55,692 nt of DNA from Sphingomonas sp. (GCA_002707985.1 PAOI01000014.1:17605-73296); one strand, 5' to 3'; counted from the first letter of the stretch, positions 1 to 6,860 are shown. Notes: a model not told the origin generated them from the letters alone. Made by a program: numbers and translations.

Positions 1-1
1 T

Positions 2-235
2 TCAGGCCGCCAGCGATCCTTCGACGGCCGATTTGCCGTGGCGACGGAACAGGCCGGTTCCCTGCATACCGCCCGCCATCATCGGCACTGCCGTGCCGCA
101 ATAGGCGCATTCGGCGGTCATACGTCCGATAATCCAGTGCGACTTGCCGCAGCCGGGGCAGTGATTTGCCTCATCCGGGCGATACGCAACACGATACCCG
201 GTATGGGCCTGACGGATGCCGAAATCGTACATCAT
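2..235 (-). CDS. Small zinc-ribbon protein, function unknown
   Basis: A 77-residue protein with two CxxC pairs (C26/C29 within HCPGCGKSHW, C43/C46 within ECAYCG), which looks like a zinc ribbon. A Gly/Met-rich tail follows. No catalytic motif is visible. It lies in host DNA left of the tRNA-Cys and is read leftwards, like the tRNA. It ends within the first bases of the window, so the next gene is not visible. The assignment rests on cysteine spacing only. Confidence 0.6.
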   Translation of the reverse strand: MMYDFGIRQAHTGYRVAYRPDEANHCPGCGKSHWIIGRMTAECAYCGTAVPMMAGGMQGTGLFRRHGKSAVEGSLAA

Positions 236-485
236 TTGTCTCCCTTAACCGGGGGGTACAACGGGCCGGGAAACGGGTTTGTTCCGCATGTGTCGCGAAC
301 CGCGTCAATAGCGGTCCGCCGCTCGGAAGGTGCGACTCGCCGCTAAACCTGCCGAATTTTCACGCCCATGCCGCCAGAATTTGAAGGAAACGCAGTGATG
401 CGACTCGGGCAAACATGCCCAGCCAAATGGCCGGACCATTCGCTTTTCGATTGGGAGAGGTGCCGTTGCGAACGGCAAAGGATAG
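236..485. other. Intergenic host DNA between tRNA-Cys and the zinc-ribbon gene
   Basis: This stretch of about 250 bases has no convincing gene. The open frames crossing it are short, Arg/Pro-rich and lack ribosome binding sites. It would hold the tRNA-Cys terminator and the promoter of the leftward zinc-ribbon gene, but I could not pick out either with confidence. Confidence 0.4.
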
Positions 486-559
486 TGGAGGCCCGAGCCG
501 GAATCGAACCGGCGTATACGGATTTGCAGTCCGCTGCGTCACCACTCCGCCATCGGGCC
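486..559 (-). tRNA. tRNA-Cys (anticodon GCA)
   Basis: The minus strand folds as a canonical tRNA. The acceptor stem is GGCCCGA paired with TCGGGCC, the anticodon stem is GCGGA/TCCGT with loop CTGCAAA (anticodon GCA), the T arm contains GGTTCGATTCC, and a CCA end is encoded after discriminator U. It is intact. However, its 5' half up to the anticodon stem is the 41-bp repeat shared with the prophage right end, so everything upstream of its 5' end is phage DNA. Its present promoter must be phage-derived or shared with the integrase transcript. Confidence 0.96.
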
Positions 560-560
560 T
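520..560. repeat. attL core, 41-bp repeat (5' half of tRNA-Cys)
   Basis: This copy is identical to 44069-44109. It covers one base before the tRNA 5' end through the anticodon loop and part of the 3' side of the anticodon stem. The flanking bases diverge on both sides. The crossover would therefore lie in or near the anticodon arm, a usual site for tyrosine recombinases. Confidence 0.93.
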
Positions 561-592
561 TATCAACGACTTAGCCCGATTTGTGCGGTGGT

Positions 593-623
593 TTTCGCAC
601 TGGCGATCCGTCGTTTCGCACTG
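593..623 (+). promoter_or_regulatory. Candidate integrase arm-type binding sites
   Basis: Two exact copies of TTTCGCACTG (593-602 and 614-623) lie 21 bp apart, about two helical turns, between the attL core and the integrase stop codon. A 9/10 match lies near the other prophage end (43978-43987). Repeats of this kind beside a core site are typical of arm-type sites bound by the integrase N-terminal domain. Confidence 0.5.
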
Positions 624-637
624 AACGCTGTTTGTTC

Positions 638-1666
638 TCACGCCCTCTGCTCCAATTTTGCCACCGCTTCAAGAGCCAATCGCCGCTGGCGGATATACTC
701 CATGGCGACCTGATAGGTGCGGTGGCCGATGATCGAGACGATTTGTTCGAAGGATGCGCCGGCGGCGTTGAGGCCGCCCGCCGCGGCATAGCGCAGCCCG
801 TGCAATGTGCGGTGCGGCATGCCGTCGATCGCCTCCACGGCACGGTTCATTGCCGAGGACAGCGCGTTCGCGTCCATCGGTCGCCCGGACTGCGCGCGAA
901 TGATCGGGCCGCCGAAATTGCTGCGGATCGATTCGAGGTGTTCGCGCAGGCGCCGGTGGCACGGGATATCCAGCGGCTCGCCGGTCTTGTTCTGACGCAC
1001 CCGGATAATGCCGCCCATGAAGGCGCTCCACTCCATCTGCGCCAGATCCTCACGGCGCTGGCCCGTGTAGAGCGCCAGCAGCACCGGCGTGCGCATGAAC
1101 GGTTCGCAATTGGCGAGGAAATGCTCGATTTCCTCTTCCGACCAGATCGGGATGTGCTTCACCCTGGCCTTGGGCTTGCGGATGCCGGCGGTGGGATTGA
1201 AGCCCTGGGGCACCAGCTCTTCCTCATCGGCCCAGCTGTAGAGCCTGCTCATCAACTGCTTGATCTTGTGCGCAGTGCGCGGTTGCGCGCGCCAATGATC
1301 GCGCACCGCCTTGATCGTCGCGCGGGTGAGGCAATCGAACCGCTCTTCGCCGAGGAAAGGGCGCAGCTTGTTGATCGTGCGTTCGTAATCCACCCGGGTT
1401 CGGTCAGCGAGCTGTTCGAACTCCGGGCTGGCGAGATAGCGATCGAATATCCATGCGCACGACATGCGGGGCGCGGCCTTGACCTGTTTCGGTTCGGTCT
1501 GGCCGAGCAGTTCCTGATAGCGTGCGTGGAACGCGGCGTCGCCGGGCGCCCCGGGCAGCGCCGTATCGACGATTCCGCGACGGAAGCGCCAATATTCGCG
1601 CCATCCGGTCTTGAGCCGGCGCCGGATCACATAGGTATAGGGAAGGTCAGCCATTGCCATTTCCAA
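638..1666 (-). CDS. int: Tyrosine-recombinase integrase
   Basis: A 342-residue phage integrase that would catalyse site-specific recombination at the tRNA-Cys core. The catalytic set is visible: Arg204 (TGQRRED), Lys227, His289 and Arg292 (HGLRYA, where HxLRH is commoner), His315 (IGHRT) and nucleophile Tyr324 (MEYIRQ). Residues about 65-150 form the SAM-like core-binding domain and the first 60 would be the arm-binding part. The start is either the first Met or Met5. It overlaps the excisionase-like gene by 20 bases, so the two are probably translated from one leftward transcript. The gene ends 78 bases before the tRNA-Cys on the same strand. Confidence 0.95.
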   Translation of the reverse strand: MEMAMADLPYTYVIRRRLKTGWREYWRFRRGIVDTALPGAPGDAAFHARYQELLGQTEPKQVKAAPRMSCAWIFDRYLASPEFEQLADRTRVDYERTINKLRPFLGEERFDCLTRATIKAVRDHWRAQPRTAHKIKQLMSRLYSWADEEELVPQGFNPTAGIRKPKARVKHIPIWSEEEIEHFLANCEPFMRTPVLLALYTGQRREDLAQMEWSAFMGGIIRVRQNKTGEPLDIPCHRRLREHLESIRSNFGGPIIRAQSGRPMDANALSSAMNRAVEAIDGMPHRTLHGLRYAAAGGLNAAGASFEQIVSIIGHRTYQVAMEYIRQRRLALEAVAKLEQRA

Positions 1667-1922
1667 GGCGCTCCATCACGCGGCGGTGGATATCGTCACC
1701 TTCCGCGCCTTTGGCGCCTTCGTCCAGTGGCAGGCCGGAGAGCGCATCGGCCCAGCGATCGAGGTCGCGAATATCGTAGAGCACGCGGCGCCCGAGCCGC
1801 TTTGGCGTGGGGCCGTCCTTCCGCAGCGTGGTGGTGCCGATCGAAAGATAGCGCGCCGCTTCGCTCTCGCTCATCAGGCGAGGGGGGTATGCGTGCCATT
1901 CCCGGATCGGCGCGGCGGTCAT
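1647..1922 (-). CDS. Excisionase-like (AlpA/MerR-type) DNA-binding protein
   Basis: A 91-residue protein with a winged helix-turn-helix typical of phage excisionases and AlpA regulators. Residues about 17-60 contain SESEAARYLSIGTTTLR followed by RLGRRVLYDIRDLDRWAD. Its position just upstream of int, with a short overlap, fits a recombination directionality factor. An AlpA-like regulator is the alternative. Confidence 0.72.
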   Translation of the reverse strand: MTAAPIREWHAYPPRLMSESEAARYLSIGTTTLRKDGPTPKRLGRRVLYDIRDLDRWADALSGLPLDEGAKGAEGDDIHRRVMERLGNGNG

Positions 1923-1968
1923 GGCTATGCACGACCTGCCAGTTTCAGCAGTTCGTCACGATCAGCGG

Positions 1969-2262
1969 TCATTCCCCTTCTCCTGTAACAAGGGAGAGGA
2001 TTCCATCGCGGCAATGTTCCGCGCTTATCGCCATTGATTGGAAATCGCGCTTGAACGTGCGATCGTCACATTCATTGGCGTGCGCTTTTCGCGCTAACGC
2101 TTCAGCCGCTGCCACACCCGCAGCATCCCGAATGGCTTGTTCGTACATGGCGAGCATAGCCGCAACGAACGCCGGTTCCTGCTTCGGATCAATTCGCGTG
2201 AAGCCAAGCCACTCGCGGACAGTATCGCGGAATATCTCCCGCGCCCGTTCTTCAATCGTCAT
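1969..2262 (-). CDS. Small phage protein, function unknown
   Basis: A 97-residue protein beginning MTIEERAREIF. I chose this start because AAGGA lies just upstream and because it overlaps the end of the preceding gene. Longer upstream starts would run through that gene. It is helical, with an Ala-rich segment (about 45-65) like the C-terminal part of Ea22-type early phage proteins, but the resemblance is weak. Confidence 0.6.
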   Translation of the reverse strand: MTIEERAREIFRDTVREWLGFTRIDPKQEPAFVAAMLAMYEQAIRDAAGVAAAEALARKAHANECDDRTFKRDFQSMAISAEHCRDGILSLVTGEGE

Positions 2263-2641
2263 GGCTGGTTTCCTTGGGTGGGGTGGGGATAAATTCAGCG
2301 CCCAAAATTCGAGCCATGCGCTGTGTAGGCCCCTGCGATAGTTCGGGACATGCTGCGATGATTGCGTCGGCGAGCGCATCCGCAACAGGCCACGGGCAAA
2401 CCCAGCTATCACCGATGCAGCAGTCTTCATCGGTCGGGTCTTGGGTTTTGAGAAATGCAGCCTTGATCCGCTCCTTTGCATCACCCTGTGGCGTGGTTAG
2501 GTCGCGTTCGAAGCGGGCGACAACCTGAATTGCAGCATCCGCATGATCGGTGAATTGTGCAGCATCGCACCCCAGAGCATGCGCGATTTCGGCGCACGCA
2601 TCCTTAGCCCGCTGGCTCACCGGTAGTTTATCGTGGGTCAT
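2252..2641 (-). CDS. Early phage protein, function unknown
   Basis: A 129-residue protein starting MTHDKLPVSQRAKD, preceded by GGAAAGG at good spacing. It is acidic and helical with a cysteine pair in DEDCCIGDSWVC (about 78-88). No family was recognised. It overlaps both neighbours by about 10-14 bases, which supports translational coupling in the leftward operon. Confidence 0.6.
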   Translation of the reverse strand: MTHDKLPVSQRAKDACAEIAHALGCDAAQFTDHADAAIQVVARFERDLTTPQGDAKERIKAAFLKTQDPTDEDCCIGDSWVCPWPVADALADAIIAACPELSQGPTQRMARILGAEFIPTPPKETSHDD

Positions 2642-3194
2642 CGCTTGACCTTTCCATATTCGCGAATGGTGTTTCGCGCATGTCGGCCTGGGGATTAGCC
2701 GCGCGCCATGGCGTGCCTTCTCCATGGGCTGGGCAGCCTCGGTCTTGTCCGAATGCTACGACGCAGGTGCACTCTACGGGAACCTCCCCGCCAGTGCTGT
2801 GCGGCCCCTGCGGGTCTTCGCCGTTCCGGTGCTCAGCTTCGGCATCGACGGCTTTGAGCAATGGGTCGCGATCGTATGTGTCGAAACCCATGCTTTCGAC
2901 CATTGCGCGATCCGCGTTGATCATCTCGAGAAGCTCGCGGGTTTCCGTTCCCTCACCCCAACCATTGATCAGCGTCGATACCGCGATAAGGACGCCACGG
3001 TTGAAGTCCTTGCTGCTCTCATCCCGCAACCGCACCAATTCAGCATCCCTTTCGGCAAGCTGTGTGGTGAGGGCCGTAATATACTTGATAGCTTCGTCAG
3101 CGGCGCGAATAACTACCTCATTGCCCGTTGCGTGCGACGTACCAATAAGGCGTCCTATTATGATATGGCGCTTTGCGATCAGTTCTTCAGTCAT
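2628..3194 (-). CDS. Early phage protein with coiled coil and Cys/His tail
   Basis: A 188-residue protein starting MTEELIAKRHIIIG, with AGGA upstream. A short coiled coil (ITALTTQLAERDAELVRLRD, about 40-60) resembles Ea22-like proteins. The C-terminal part has a CTC...C..H cluster (about 148-162) that could bind zinc. It overlaps the next operon gene by 14 bases. Function unknown. Confidence 0.6.
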   Translation of the reverse strand: MTEELIAKRHIIIGRLIGTSHATGNEVVIRAADEAIKYITALTTQLAERDAELVRLRDESSKDFNRGVLIAVSTLINGWGEGTETRELLEMINADRAMVESMGFDTYDRDPLLKAVDAEAEHRNGEDPQGPHSTGGEVPVECTCVVAFGQDRGCPAHGEGTPWRAANPQADMRETPFANMERSSDDPR

Positions 3195-3531
3195 TGGGAT
3201 TGTCCTGGGATTGAGGTGGGGTTTGGGCGATGCCGGTTTCACCGGCCCGCGCTGGCACGGCTTCGCCGCTCAACCGCTTCGCGTTTTCGTCCTGCGGATG
3301 CTCATCGCTATCGCGTGGGCGCGCCTTACGCGTAATCTGATCACGCCAAACTATCGTTCCCTGCGAAAGAACCTCGTCTGTGCTGGCGAGCAAATGATGG
3401 CCATGCCTCGGCCCCTCGAGCATCCGGACCGCGCATCGCGGGCCAGTTATCGGGTCAACATGCCCATCTTGCAGAACAATCGCGTCCTGTTCGTATCGCC
3501 CCTTGCGCGCCGCGATCTGTTCTTCAGGCAT
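3187..3531 (-). CDS. Small phage protein, function unknown
   Basis: A 114-residue protein starting MPEEQIAARKGRY, with AAAGGAAAG just upstream. Residues about 35-75 (PRCAVRMLEGPRHGHHLLAS) look folded. The C-terminal 35 residues are charged and probably disordered. The frame stays open upstream, but the extra residues would be the antisense shadow of the neighbouring gene. Function unknown. Confidence 0.55.
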   Translation of the reverse strand: MPEEQIAARKGRYEQDAIVLQDGHVDPITGPRCAVRMLEGPRHGHHLLASTDEVLSQGTIVWRDQITRKARPRDSDEHPQDENAKRLSGEAVPARAGETGIAQTPPQSQDNPND

Positions 3532-3542
3532 CGGCTTTCCTT

Positions 3543-3950
3543 TCACGCGAGTGGATCCCAGCCATGGGCGAGGCTTTTGCGGACGAAGGCCACCGGGTCG
3601 GTTCGCCCGGCGGCGCGGTCTTCCTCGACAAAGCGGCTGATCAGATGGTTGCGGTAATTGGCGGCGGCCTTGCCGGTTTCGCGATCGGCGGGCGAACCGC
3701 GCGTGCCTTCGCGTGTCATGCGCGCCGCCAGATCGAGCATCGCCAGGCGCCGCCCGCGTGTGGTGACGCGGTGCGCCCACGCCTTGCCGCATCTGCGATT
3801 GCAGAAAAGCTGATTCGGCGCGGCTGGCACATAAAGCGCCGTACATTCGCAGCATGCGCGTTTGGGCGATTTCCCGGCATCCACCCGCGCGGCTGCGTTG
3901 CATCGCCGGGCGGGTGCCACAGCAAGCCTTGCGTCGGAACCGGCAGTCAT
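3543..3950 (-). CDS. Putative zinc-finger protein
   Basis: A 135-residue protein with a CxxC...CxxxC cluster (CCECTALYVPAAPNQLFCNR, about 30-52). This resembles short treble-clef fingers found in phage proteins that bind nucleic acid. Its start codon overlaps the preceding stop as ATGA, the main reason for choosing this start. A helical, basic C-terminal half follows. The nucleic-acid role is inference. Confidence 0.6.
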   Translation of the reverse strand: MTAGSDARLAVAPARRCNAAARVDAGKSPKRACCECTALYVPAAPNQLFCNRRCGKAWAHRVTTRGRRLAMLDLAARMTREGTRGSPADRETGKAAANYRNHLISRFVEEDRAAGRTDPVAFVRKSLAHGWDPLA

Positions 3951-4390
3951 GCCGCCGCCCTTGGTAGCGTCTGCGCCGCGCGCGCCTGCTGATTGCAGCT
4001 GTGGAGGAAGCGAATCAGGGCGGTATGCGCGCCATCGCGCCATGGCCGATGATAGTGTGCCAGCGTGGCGAGGCCCGCGGCATAGCGGGCGACGGATCGA
4101 TCGTCGGGGCGCGCCGCGACCAGGCGTTGGGCGGCGGCGACGGCCGATTTCAGGTCCGCCCTGATTTCCGCGTCGCCCGCCGGGACATCGGGAACCTCGC
4201 GATGTTCGTCGACGGCAGCCCAGATGGTGGCGAGCGACGTGGCGACGCGGGCTCGGGCATCGGCGTCGGCAGGCGCGAGCTTGCCGGATTTGACGAAATC
4301 CGGATCGGTGCGCGCGCGATCGTCGCGCAGGCGTTCCGCCGCGGCGCGCAGCGTGGGCCAGTCGCCGATATAGGATGCGGCGGGAGTCAT
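3947..4390 (-). CDS. Helical phage protein, function unknown
   Basis: A 147-residue, Ala/Arg/Asp-rich, mostly helical protein starting MTPAASYIGDWPT. Start and stop both overlap the neighbours as ATGA. No motif was recognised. Codon use is typical of the high-GC early genes. Confidence 0.55.
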   Translation of the reverse strand: MTPAASYIGDWPTLRAAAERLRDDRARTDPDFVKSGKLAPADADARARVATSLATIWAAVDEHREVPDVPAGDAEIRADLKSAVAAAQRLVAARPDDRSVARYAAGLATLAHYHRPWRDGAHTALIRFLHSCNQQARAAQTLPRAAA

Positions 4391-4632
4391 GCTGCGGTTT
4401 CCGATATGCGCGGCGGTGCGGCGCACCAGGGGCTTGTGCCGTCCAGGTGCGCTTCGGCGTCGCGGCGCAGCTGATCGCGGGCGACGATGCGGTTTGCCTT
4501 TCCCGCCTGCGTGATCAGCGCGCGCAGGCGCGGGGGCAGACGGCCCCAGCAATCGGCGCAGAAATATTCCCATTTCCGCCGCGGGCGCGCGCATCGGCGG
4601 CGCCGGCAGATGCAGGGGGCGGCGCGGCTCAT
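4387..4632 (-). CDS. Small Cys-rich basic protein
   Basis: An 81-residue basic protein with a CxC...C pattern near the N terminus and CADC at about 25-28 (KWEYFCADCWGRL), suggesting a zinc ribbon. It overlaps the upstream 48-residue membrane gene and the downstream gene by ATGA junctions. Function unknown; nucleic-acid binding is a guess from charge. Confidence 0.5.
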   Translation of the reverse strand: MSRAAPCICRRRRCARPRRKWEYFCADCWGRLPPRLRALITQAGKANRIVARDQLRRDAEAHLDGTSPWCAAPPRISETAA

Positions 4633-4775
4633 TGCGTGATTCCGAGGCCAATCGCGTGGAGCAGGGCGAGCACGCCGATCGCGAAGCCCGCGATCAGGAT
4701 GGCGCCGCCGATCCGTTCCAGAAATTGCTGCATTTCCAGATCGGTTTCGCGATCGTCGGGATCGGGGCGGTTCAT
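4629..4775 (-). CDS. 48-residue single-pass membrane protein
   Basis: A short gene encoding MNRPDPDDRETDLEM, then a hydrophobic segment (about 24-45, GGAILIAGFAIGVLALL) that would span the membrane once. Start and stop overlap both neighbours by ATGA. The acidic N terminus would probably be cytoplasmic. Superinfection exclusion or another membrane-linked early function is possible, but nothing in the sequence decides it. Confidence 0.5.
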   Translation of the reverse strand: MNRPDPDDRETDLEMQQFLERIGGAILIAGFAIGVLALLHAIGLGITQ

Positions 4776-4993
4776 GGCAGCAGCCCCGTCTGCATCGCCG
4801 CCATGGCGAGGATGATGCCGACGCCGATCAGCGCGACGATGCGCGTCGCACGATCGAAGCGCGGCGCCCAGCGTCGGCGCCAGTCGCGCGCGAGCATCGT
4901 CTTGCCATGCCAGCGTGCATCGTGGCGGTGCGATTCGGACGGGCAGCGCCAGTTGTCGCGGCCCGTGCTGGTGAAGCGGGGGCTGAGCATCAT
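4772..4993 (-). CDS. Small basic membrane-anchored protein
   Basis: A 73-residue protein with a basic N-terminal part (RFTSTGRDNWRCPSESHRHD) and one C-terminal membrane segment (about 50-68, IVALIGVGIILAMAAM). The start overlaps the stop of the preceding gene as ATGA. A longer upstream start exists but would overlap that gene heavily. It pairs with the adjacent 48-residue membrane protein. Function unknown. Confidence 0.5.
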   Translation of the reverse strand: MMLSPRFTSTGRDNWRCPSESHRHDARWHGKTMLARDWRRRWAPRFDRATRIVALIGVGIILAMAAMQTGLLP

Positions 4994-5412
4994 GCGCGCT
5001 CCGCCATGGGTTGCGCGTCGAACCAGAGCGTGTGTCCGGCCCGATCCTGCTCCAAACATTTTTGCGTGTATCGCGGTTCGAAGCGCAGCGATTTCAGAAG
5101 GCGGTGAAGCTTCACCGTCGTCAGCGACGTGAGACCCAATGCCTGCCGTGCCTGATGGGAAGTGAAGCCGCCGCCGCGGAACATGCCGACAAGGCGGTTG
5201 CGCTGTTCGGCCAGTGCCGGATCGAGCGAAGGCCGGATCCGCTGGAGATATTGATCCAGCATTTTGACGTGGACAAGCAGATCGGCCATCGCGTCACGCG
5301 CGGTGTCCAGCGCCTGATCGAGCGCGGCGAAATCCGGCGCGGGTTCGGGGACGCGGGCTTCGGGAAGTTCGGGTAGCGTGTCCATCTCATGGTGGGTCTG
5401 ATCGCGTGTCAT
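4990..5412 (-). CDS. Helix-turn-helix-like early protein
   Basis: A 140-residue protein. The N-terminal 60 residues are acidic and helical. Residues about 80-110 (GGFTSHQARQALGLTSLTTV then KLHRLLKSL) look like a helix-turn-helix. The first ATG overlaps the upstream stop as ATGA; Met10 is an alternative start. A DNA-binding regulator of the left operon is plausible but unproven. Confidence 0.55.
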   Translation of the reverse strand: MTRDQTHHEMDTLPELPEARVPEPAPDFAALDQALDTARDAMADLLVHVKMLDQYLQRIRPSLDPALAEQRNRLVGMFRGGGFTSHQARQALGLTSLTTVKLHRLLKSLRFEPRYTQKCLEQDRAGHTLWFDAQPMAERA

Positions 5413-5993
5413 GCCGCGGCCCCCGATGTGGACTCGCTGCGGGGCGCAGCTATTCTTGCCGCTCGCAATGCGAGGAAGACCGATGTCCCTAGAGCAACAA
5501 GTGCAAGCGCTGCAGATGGTTGTGAAAGTGCAGTCCAGCCTGATCCACGAACTGATCCGGTATCACGCGGCGTTCGATCCTGCGGAAAAGCCCGTCCTGC
5601 TGAACGATGATGAATATGATGAGTTGATCGAGGGCACGCTCGGGCAGCTTCCTGCCGAACTGGTGCGCGAGTATTTTCCGTTTGCGCCCCAGCATCTTCG
5701 GAACGGGCAAAAAAACTGAAGCGCACGAGGTGATCGTCCCCATGCACGGGGGCATATCCGAGCGACGTCAATTCCCGGCTGAGCGCCAACCAGCTCGCAG
5801 ACCAACCGATGGCGTCGCGCGCCTCGCGAAGCGTGAACGGTTCAAAAGGCATCAGGGCGGCCAGATCGAATTCGATCGGTTCGTCGCAATGCAGCTTGCG
5901 AAAGCGAATGCAGGGCCGAACGGCCTGCGTAAAACGGGCAGATTCCGATACCAGCTTGATCTGCGCGGTATCGAGTTGAGGATGTGCGTGCAT
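5409..5993 (-). CDS. First gene of the left operon; 3' half overlapped by an antisense gene
   Basis: The start has a strong ribosome binding site (GGAGG, 5 bases away) and lies just downstream of the leftward promoter. The first ~95 residues look like a folded protein (e.g. LTSLGYAPVHGDDHLVRFSF). The remaining ~100 residues are of unusual composition and coincide exactly with the plus-strand gene on the opposite strand, so this tail may be read-through or a shadow. The frame nevertheless stays open and ends in an ATGA overlap with the next gene. A true protein of either length is possible. Function unknown. Confidence 0.5.
   Translation of the reverse strand: MHAHPQLDTAQIKLVSESARFTQAVRPCIRFRKLHCDEPIEFDLAALMPFEPFTLREARDAIGWSASWLALSRELTSLGYAPVHGDDHLVRFSFFARSEDAGAQTENTRAPVRQEAARACPRSTHHIHHRSAGRAFPQDRTPRDTGSVRGSGWTALSQPSAALALVALGTSVFLALRAARIAAPRSESTSGAAA
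5429..5456 (+). promoter_or_regulatory. Candidate promoter for the antisense gene
   Basis: TGGACT, 16 bp, then TATTCT, placed about 27 bases upstream of the ATG of the plus-strand gene. The match to the -35/-10 consensus is moderate. It is the only evident way to express that gene, because both neighbours are read from the other strand. Confidence 0.35.
5483..5719 (+). CDS. 78-residue acidic protein encoded antisense within the left operon
   Basis: The protein starts MSLEQQVQALQMVVKVQSSL with GAGGAAG at good spacing. The sequence is balanced and acidic, with a helical N terminus and a C-terminal PAELVREYFPFAP segment, as expected of a real product. It lies wholly opposite the 3' half of the first left-operon gene. 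Transcription of the two strands would interfere, so it may be expressed only when the leftward promoter is repressed, i.e. in the lysogen (inference). Function unknown. Confidence 0.6.
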   Translation: MSLEQQVQALQMVVKVQSSLIHELIRYHAAFDPAEKPVLLNDDEYDELIEGTLGQLPAELVREYFPFAPQHLRNGQKN

Positions 5994-6020
5994 ATCCGCC
6001 TCCGATTGGTTCGGAGCGGA

Positions 6021-6049
6021 AACTAAGTGCGGGAAGTTACCCGTGTCAA
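6021..6049 (-). promoter_or_regulatory. Leftward early promoter (PL-like)
   Basis: On the minus strand TTGACA (6044-6049) is followed after 17 bp by TTAGTT (6021-6026). A repressor operator fills the spacer. It would drive the left operon down to int. The -35 is perfect; the -10 is weak. Confidence 0.55.
6029..6044. promoter_or_regulatory. Operator OL1
   Basis: GCGGGAAGTTACCCGT, a 16-bp imperfect palindrome matching the two other strong sites of this prophage (GCGGG-N6-ACCCGY-type). It lies between the -35 and -10 of the leftward promoter, so bound repressor would block polymerase. Confidence 0.65.
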
Positions 6050-6058
6050 CAAAGAAAT

Positions 6059-6074
6059 GCGGGCAGAGTACCGC
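6059..6074. promoter_or_regulatory. Operator OL2
   Basis: GCGGGCAGAGTACCGC, a variant of the same palindrome. Its centre is 30 bp, about three helical turns, from OL1, on the upstream side of the leftward promoter. This spacing would allow cooperative binding. Confidence 0.6.
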
Positions 6075-6079
6075 GTGAC

Positions 6080-6844
6080 TTAAAAGTGGGCGCTGGCGAC
6101 CTTGTGAATGCGAGGTCTTCCGCGATCATCCACCGCAATCTGGCGGGTGGGCACGCGGAATGTGCAGGGCGGATTATATTGCTGAAGCTCAACAAATTCA
6201 TTGGTCCGCTTCACCAGTCGCTTGACCAATACCATGGTGATCCGCTCCGAATCGGCGCCGTCGCCAAGCAATTGCACGATGACATTGTCGCCGATCACGA
6301 CGGGCAGGCGGGTGCCGATTTTCAGGGTGGTGCCGGGTTCGAACAACGGCGTCATCGATTCGCCGATCACCGTGAGGGCGTAGGCGTTCGGATCATTTTC
6401 CAGCGCGCCATCGCGCTTAACCCATTCGAGCACTTCGGAGACATGAAGTTCCGTTAATTCAATATGTTCGCGCAGTTCGCCATATTCGCCGCCCAAAGCC
6501 GACCCGACCAGGGGCATCATCGGCGTTTGCGGCGCGGCGTTGAAGCCGGGGCGCTGATCCGCGATCGCGGTGGCGCGGACTTCGCTGGAAATCATATGCG
6601 GAATGGCCTGTGCTCGATCGTCCCCCAGAAGCCATTCCACCGACGTGTCGAGCACGCGCGCGAGTTGCGACAAGGTTTCGCCATCGGGCAAGCGTTTGCG
6701 GCGGGGGCGGTGCAGATCGCGAATTGCATCGGGCATCCCGGTGGCCGCGAGCGAGGCCGCTCGTGGTGACAAGTCGAGCGCGTCGAGCCGTTGTTCAATG
6801 CGATCGCGCAGGTTTGCGAGCTTTTGATGTGTGTCATCAGACAT
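6080..6844 (-). CDS. Prophage repressor, helix-turn-helix plus S24/LexA-like domain
   Basis: A 254-residue protein. Residues 1-75 form the DNA-binding part, ending in VLDTSVEWLLG, the usual end of a phage XRE domain. Residues about 110-245 are an S24 peptidase-like domain with Ser163 (VIGESMTPLF) and Lys208 as the likely dyad. I see no Ala-Gly or Cys-Gly in the hinge (there is VGSALGGEYG), so self-cleavage is uncertain. It is flanked by OL and OR, as in lambdoid immunity regions. I chose MSDDTHQKL as the start: it has no ribosome binding site but sits 6 bases from a -10-like GATAAT, suggesting a leaderless message. Upstream ATGs would lie inside OR. Confidence 0.88.
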   Translation of the reverse strand: MSDDTHQKLANLRDRIEQRLDALDLSPRAASLAATGMPDAIRDLHRPRRKRLPDGETLSQLARVLDTSVEWLLGDDRAQAIPHMISSEVRATAIADQRPGFNAAPQTPMMPLVGSALGGEYGELREHIELTELHVSEVLEWVKRDGALENDPNAYALTVIGESMTPLFEPGTTLKIGTRLPVVIGDNVIVQLLGDGADSERITMVLVKRLVKRTNEFVELQQYNPPCTFRVPTRQIAVDDRGRPRIHKVASAHF

Positions 6845-6860
6845 GCGGGGATTATCCCGC
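6845..6860. promoter_or_regulatory. Operator OR3 with repressor -10 element
   Basis: GCGGGGATTATCCCGC is an almost perfect palindrome abutting the repressor ATG. Its centre, read on the minus strand, contains GATAAT, a probable -10 for the repressor gene. Repressor bound here would shut off its own synthesis, like lambda OR3. Confidence 0.6.

Noticed and set aside
581..2341. A 586-residue plus-strand open frame opposite the integrase
   Set aside because: The integrase and excisionase-like genes on the other strand have catalytic residues and starts. The plus frame has no motif and low-information composition.
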